Assembly (NCBI GenBank): GCA_002508495.1
Contig: DANA01000071.1
Span: 1,948-26,724, forward strand
Length of the DNA stretch: 24,777 nucleotides
Reading direction: 5' to 3'
From: Methanoregula sp. UBA276
Lineage (GTDB): Archaea > Halobacteriota > Methanomicrobia > Methanomicrobiales > Methanospirillaceae
Shown piece by piece: positions 21,180-24,777 of this stretch (the first letter of the stretch is position 1; each line of letters begins with the position of its first letter). The notes below the pieces were generated by a model. The model had not been told where the DNA came from and ran no database searches. It saw nothing but the letters and a program-made list of their open reading frames with translations. A program made the translations under genes and the position numbers.

Positions 21180-21452
21180 ATGCATCGCATACAGGTGAAC
21201 GACAATGTTAAAAAATATCTGTCCGGGCTCTCCGAAAAGGATCGCAGGATCGTTGGAGATTATATCGACCGGTTGATCGAACACCCGAATGCGCCGGGAA
21301 ATATCAAGAAGATGAAGACGAGGAAGCCCCGATGGAGGCTTCACATCGGTTCGAAATACACCCTGTTCTATTACGTCGAAGACAGTACGTTGTACATTGA
21401 CCAGATGATGACGCAGGAACAGGCACACAAGAGATATGGGAAGTTTGTTTAG
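21180..21452 (+). CDS. RelE/ParE-family toxin
   Basis: A 90-residue basic protein with the RelE/ParE order: VNDNVKKYLSGLSEKDRRIV helix, IDRLIEHPNAPGNIKKMK (K-rich turn), then WRLHIGSKYTLFYYVEDSTLYIDQM strands. The RWRLHIGSKYTLFYY segment matches the RVGDYRVIYxI-type core that carries residues for ribosome-dependent mRNA cleavage in RelE. ATG 21180 has GGAG 5 nt upstream; GTG 21159 is in frame and would overlap the antitoxin stop. The pair appears intact, unlike hicBA in the accessory region. A CTCTTTTTAATT run at about 21468-21479 probably terminates the operon. Confidence 0.85.
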   Translation: MHRIQVNDNVKKYLSGLSEKDRRIVGDYIDRLIEHPNAPGNIKKMKTRKPRWRLHIGSKYTLFYYVEDSTLYIDQMMTQEQAHKRYGKFV

Positions 21453-21590
21453 TAAACAACCCGGCCTCTTTTTAATTATCGTATTGAACTCCCTGCGACA
21501 GGCATGAAGGTCTTCGTGTGCGACTGCAACAATAAAGCGCTATTGAGTATGCTGCGAAGAATTGACTGAGTGCGAACCTGAGCGTTTACC
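21453..21590. other. Intergenic region between the toxin gene and hypF
   Basis: The 138-nt convergent gap has a T5 run soon after the toxin stop and otherwise shows no recognisable structure or gene on either strand. Confidence 0.4.
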
Positions 21591-23825
21591 TCATCGCTGC
21601 TGGGAGAGGACTTTTCCGGCATACAGGCACTGGCCGTACGAGACACACCCGTCGCCGAGCGGGTACTCGTTGTTGATGATGCAGGAAAATCCCCGGGCAA
21701 TGACCTCGCGCCGGATCGTCTCCCGGATGGTATGGTTGTATGCCACCCCGCCGGAGAGTGCGATCTTTTTTACGCCATCGTGTTCCGCGGCACAAATAGC
21801 CATCTTCGCGATCCCGCGGGCAAGGTTGTACTGGAAGGATGCGGCAATGTCGCAGACCGCCTGCCGGTCGCCGGCACCGGTCTCTTCCAGCAGGCCGAAT
21901 GCGGTCTCCATGAGAGCCCGGCCGGAGAGCATCTCGCACTCGCTGTCCCGAAGGAAGGCAAGATCCCAGGTCTCTGCCGTTCCGGCGGCAGCTGCCGCTT
22001 CGAGTTTCATGGCCGGCTCGCCGTCGTAGGTCCGTTCGAGGCAGATCCCAAGAAGGGCCGATGCAGCGTCAAGGAGCCGGCCGGTACTGGTCGTTGCAGT
22101 GACGTTGAAGTCCCGCTCAACCTGCTGGCGGAGCACGCGGAGTTCGACATCGCCCCAGCCCCGGGCGGACAGGAGGCTTATCACCCGCTCTTCCGGCAGC
22201 ACGCCGTACAGCATCCTCTCCGGGAACCGGGTGGCAAGGTCGCCGCCGGGCATGGCAGCGGGCGTTAAGTGGGCCACCCGGCGGAGGTCCGGCACCTGTC
22301 CGCTGAAGATCTCCGAGCCCCAGACCGTGCCGTCGTCTCCATAGCCGACCCCGTCGATAGCGATCCCGATACAGGGGGCCGTTGTCGCCGCCGCGATATG
22401 GGCCCGGTGGTGCTGGACGGGAATGAGTTCGAGACCGTTGTCGGACGCAATCTCCTTTGCAAAGCGGGTCGAGAGGAACTGGGGGTGAAGGTCGTGGGCA
22501 ACGACATCGAACTTCGCGTCAAGGATCCGCCGGAGGTTCCGCACGGTCTCTTCAAGGTACTCAAGGGTTGCCGGGTTCCGGACATTCCCGACATGCGGAG
22601 AGGTGACACAGAAGCCGTTCTTGTAGATGGTCGCGTTGGCGTTCAGCTCGGGGCCGACGGCAAGGATGCAGCGGTTTCCGAGATCTGTTGCGGTCCGCTT
22701 CGGGGCGATCCCCCGGGAGAGCCGGATGATCTGGTTATCCCGCATCACCGAGTCGTCGCACCGGTTCACGATCTGGCGGTTGTGGGTCAAGAAGAAGTCC
22801 ACGTCGCGGTGCAGCTTTGCCATCGCGTGGTCGATGTCGGTGATCATCGGGTAGCCGGGCAGGTTGGCGCTCGTCATGATGAGGAGCGGGTGCTGCAGCC
22901 GGGAAAAGAGGAGGTAATGGAGGCCGGTATAAGGCAGCATGCAGCCGATGGTGTGGAGGTTGCTGATGCCGGCATGGGCCGTATGGTCACGCTTCTCGAG
23001 GACCAGGATCGGGTGGACCGGGCTTTCGAGCAGCTGCCGTTCTTCGATCGAGACCCGCACGAGCCGGTCAAGGTGGTCGGGCCGGACCATGATCGCAAAC
23101 GGCTGCTCGGTCCGGCCGAGCCGCTTTTTGAGTTCGCCGGCCGACTCCTCGATACAGGCAAGGTGGAACCCCCCGATCCCCCGGATGGCGAGGATCCGCC
23201 CGGCATCGAGCAGGTGTGCCGCCTCGTGCACCGGGTCTTTGCACGTCATCGTCCGTCCGCTCCGGTCAAGGAGCGTCAGCTGGGGCCCGCAGGTGCTGCA
23301 GGCGATGGTCTGGGCATGATGGCGCCGGGACTGCGGGTCGATATACTCCCCGGCACAGGCCGGGCAGACCGGGAATTCTGCCATGGACGTTCGTTCCCGG
23401 TCGTACGGGATCGCCCGCGTGATGCTGTACCGGGGCCCGCAGTTGACGCAGGAGGTGGCCCAGTAGTTCTCGTACCGGCCACCCTTCTGGAAAATGTCAT
23501 CAATACACTGGTCGCAGATGGCGATATCCGGCGGGATCATGCCGGAGAATGACCCGGTGCCGCTTGAAATGATGAAGAACCCGTCCGGCACAACTTCGTC
23601 CGTCTCCGTGACGCTGACCGCATCGATACGGGAAAGGGGAGGCCCGCGAAAGATTTCTGCAACGAATTCGTCGAAACGTTCTCCGCGGGCGAGGATAGCA
23701 ACCTCGCTGCCGAGGTTCTTGACCGTGCCGCTGATCCCAAGAGCCATTGCCCGGGCATAGACAAACGGGCGGAAACCGACCCCCTGCACAATGCCTTTAA
23801 CTGTTATCCTGCCCTGTTTAACCAT
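21591..23825 (-). CDS. hypF: Carbamoyltransferase HypF ([NiFe]-hydrogenase maturation)
   Basis: A 744-residue enzyme that converts carbamoyl phosphate and ATP to carbamoyl-adenylate and transfers the carbamoyl group to HypE, providing cyanide ligands for the [NiFe] site. Domains are: acylphosphatase (2-90, VQGVGFRP at 13-20); two zinc fingers (CDQC 104-107/CVNC 126-129 and CPAC 154-157/CSTC 176-179); YrdC-like nucleotide domain (about 200-380); and Kae1-like transferase domain (HHRAHIAA and GIAIDGVGYGDDGTVWGSEIF, metal- and ATP-binding) to the end. It is complete. ATG 23825 starts the conserved domain; an in-frame ATG at 23894 would cross the shared promoter. Hydrogenase genes themselves are not in this window. 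Confidence 0.96.
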   Translation of the reverse strand: MVKQGRITVKGIVQGVGFRPFVYARAMALGISGTVKNLGSEVAILARGERFDEFVAEIFRGPPLSRIDAVSVTETDEVVPDGFFIISSGTGSFSGMIPPDIAICDQCIDDIFQKGGRYENYWATSCVNCGPRYSITRAIPYDRERTSMAEFPVCPACAGEYIDPQSRRHHAQTIACSTCGPQLTLLDRSGRTMTCKDPVHEAAHLLDAGRILAIRGIGGFHLACIEESAGELKKRLGRTEQPFAIMVRPDHLDRLVRVSIEERQLLESPVHPILVLEKRDHTAHAGISNLHTIGCMLPYTGLHYLLFSRLQHPLLIMTSANLPGYPMITDIDHAMAKLHRDVDFFLTHNRQIVNRCDDSVMRDNQIIRLSRGIAPKRTATDLGNRCILAVGPELNANATIYKNGFCVTSPHVGNVRNPATLEYLEETVRNLRRILDAKFDVVAHDLHPQFLSTRFAKEIASDNGLELIPVQHHRAHIAAATTAPCIGIAIDGVGYGDDGTVWGSEIFSGQVPDLRRVAHLTPAAMPGGDLATRFPERMLYGVLPEERVISLLSARGWGDVELRVLRQQVERDFNVTATTSTGRLLDAASALLGICLERTYDGEPAMKLEAAAAAGTAETWDLAFLRDSECEMLSGRALMETAFGLLEETGAGDRQAVCDIAASFQYNLARGIAKMAICAAEHDGVKKIALSGGVAYNHTIRETIRREVIARGFSCIINNEYPLGDGCVSYGQCLYAGKVLSQQR

Positions 23826-23882
23826 GAATGTGCCGCAAAAATTTATTGAATCGGGCAACGATATAAGTATAGGGTTTTTACA
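23826..23882. promoter_or_regulatory. Bidirectional promoter between hypF and the winged-helix regulator
   Basis: Only 57 nt separate the divergent starts. ATATAAGTATAG (23861-23872) is a good TATA box for the plus-strand gene, predicting a start almost at its GTG (23883), so that transcript is likely leaderless. On the minus strand, CTTATATCG (the same bases) or AATAAATTTTTG (about 23837-23848) could serve hypF. Binding of either factor there would affect both genes. Confidence 0.5.
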
Positions 23883-24395
23883 GTGCCGGGCCATATCCGA
23901 ATAGTCAACGATCCCGTAGAGCTTGTTCCTCTCCTGATGACGTTCAACGACTCCATGTACAAACGAGTCTACGAACTATTGAACAAATCCTGGATGACCG
24001 AAGATGAGATCCGGGCACAGGTGCAGGAAGAGAACGTGTCAGTCTGCCTCCAGATCCTCAAGAAAGGCAACCTGGTCGAGGAGCAGTGGCGGATGCCCAA
24101 GCCCGGTACAAAACCGGAAAAAGAGTTCCGCGCAACCTACAACAAGTTCCGGGCAAACTTCCAGTGCAACCTCTCCGACCTCTCCGATATCCTGTACCTC
24201 TCGCTCTCCAATGACGAGAACCTCCGCGAAGTGGTGGAGAATATCGAAGACGAACTGGCGAAGGGCAACTCCTCCATCAACGACCTGTCACGCAAGTTCG
24301 GTGTCAGCCCCGTCTTTGTCAAGGGGCTTGCCAAGAGAATTCCTCACATGGATGTAAAGGGGCAGGGACTGGTGCTGCTTGACAACGGGCGCTAA
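23883..24395 (+). CDS. Winged-helix (ArsR-like) transcriptional regulator
   Basis: A 170-residue protein starting at GTG 23883. Residues ~15-70 form an ArsR/winged-helix domain (LLMTFNDSMYKRVYELLNKSWMTEDEI, then VSVCLQILKKGNLVEEQWRMP as recognition helix and wing). A helical mid-region (LSDLSDILYLSLSNDENLREVVENIEDEL) and a second helix-turn-helix-like C-terminal segment (SSINDLSRKFGVSPVFVKGLAKR) follow. The architecture is conserved in methanogens, but the target genes are not known to me. It is divergent from hypF and overlaps the following regulator by 17 nt. It may regulate hypF, or simply share its promoter space. Confidence 0.78.
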   Translation: MPGHIRIVNDPVELVPLLMTFNDSMYKRVYELLNKSWMTEDEIRAQVQEENVSVCLQILKKGNLVEEQWRMPKPGTKPEKEFRATYNKFRANFQCNLSDLSDILYLSLSNDENLREVVENIEDELAKGNSSINDLSRKFGVSPVFVKGLAKRIPHMDVKGQGLVLLDNGR

Positions 24396-24777
24396 GGATC
24401 CCTTCTATTCTATCCTGCGCAGCAAGCGCGAGGTCTCCCGCCTCCAGATACTCGTCGAGATCGCCGAGCACCAGCCGGCCGTCCGGCAGCAGGAGATTGC
24501 CGTCAAGCTCGGGGTGACCCCGCAGGCGATCTCCGAGTATATCCGCGAACTTGTTGATGAGGGGATGGTATCGGCAAGCGGTCGTGGCAACTACGAAGTG
24601 ACAAAAACGGGCATCGAATGGGTGCTCGAGAATGCCGAGTCGCTCGAGGCCTATGCCCGGCATATCCGGCGCGACATCATCCAGCAGGTCTCGGTCTGGA
24701 CCGCCCTTGCAGCCGAGAACTTAAAGGCCGGCGACGAGGCCGGCGTGTACATGAAAGACGGGTTCTTGTATGCCGGC
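24379..24777 (+). CDS. Winged-helix regulator, N-terminal part (window edge)
   Basis: The frame is open to the window end, giving 133 residues. The start is taken as TTG 24379 (MTTGAKDPFYSILRSKREVSRLQ), the only start-like codon after the in-frame stop near 24355, with GGTG about 6 nt upstream; it overlaps the previous gene by 17 nt. A MarR/winged-helix domain is clear: RQQEIAVKLGVTPQAISEYI (helix-turn-helix), ELVDEGMVSASGRGNYEVTKTG (wing). The next segment (WVLENAESLEAYARHIRRDI...) leads into a larger C-terminal domain like that of methanogen DUF7839-type proteins. Co-transcription with the upstream regulator is near certain. Confidence 0.75.
   Translation, partial: MTTGAKDPFYSILRSKREVSRLQILVEIAEHQPAVRQQEIAVKLGVTPQAISEYIRELVDEGMVSASGRGNYEVTKTGIEWVLENAESLEAYARHIRRDIIQQVSVWTALAAENLKAGDEAGVYMKDGFLYAG

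Noticed and set aside
22269..23552. Long plus-strand ORF opposite hypF (427 codons)
   Set aside because: It is the antisense shadow of a GC-rich gene; hypF on the minus strand has all domains and motifs.

Overview
The window reads as chromosome of a methanogenic euryarchaeon, most likely of the order Methanomicrobiales (Methanoregula-like). This is inferred from gene content and not from a search. The markers are archaeal FtsZ, SecE (Sec61 gamma), Spt5/NusG, uL11, uL1, uL10 and P1/L12 ribosomal proteins, a long GEK1-type D-aminoacyl-tRNA deacylase, HypF, and receiver/PAS sensory proteins of the kind abundant in these methanogens. Most genes are GC-rich; the restriction-modification block is clearly more AT-rich.

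Layout. 1-1440: the end of an aldehyde dehydrogenase, a small membrane protein on the minus strand, and a LOG-like nucleotide-binding protein. 1649-4816: a tight plus-strand operon dtdA-ftsZ-secE-spt5, ending in a T10 terminator. 4817-16604: about 11.8 kb of accessory DNA separating spt5 from the L11-L1-L10-L12 genes, which commonly follow it directly in Euryarchaeota. 16605-18978: rpl11-rpl1-rpl10-rpl12 with a T-rich terminator. 19112-20565: a minus-strand pair, a radical SAM/TRAM protein and a small coiled-coil protein. 20610-21452: a short hypF-like 3' fragment, then a toxin-antitoxin pair with a clear palindromic operator. 21591-23825: hypF on the minus strand. 23883-24777: two winged-helix regulators on the plus strand, the second cut by the window edge.

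The accessory segment is composite. First come GC-rich signalling genes: a receiver + three-PAS protein without a kinase domain, a GNAT acetyltransferase, and a solute-binding sensor with a kinase-like tail that lacks the usual phospho-acceptor histidine. Then comes about 3.1 kb with little intact coding. It holds hairpins, three copies of a long imperfect intergenic repeat (about 10242-10615, 12171-12535, 12567-12691), an exported archaellin-like gene split by a one-base frameshift at a T7 tract, and a decayed hicBA pair. Next is an AT-rich restriction-modification cassette: an N6-adenine methyltransferase, a PD-(D/E)XK-like nuclease and a zinc-ribbon protein. A secreted lipoprotein follows, next to rpl11.

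The most noteworthy items are the interruption of the spt5-rpl11 order, the three-copy repeat flanking decayed modules, the three-gene methyltransferase/nuclease/zinc-ribbon cassette, the two sensory proteins with incomplete kinase machinery, and a 21-nt near-repeat of the hypF 3' end flanking the toxin-antitoxin pair. No tRNA, rRNA, CRISPR array or transposase gene was recognised.
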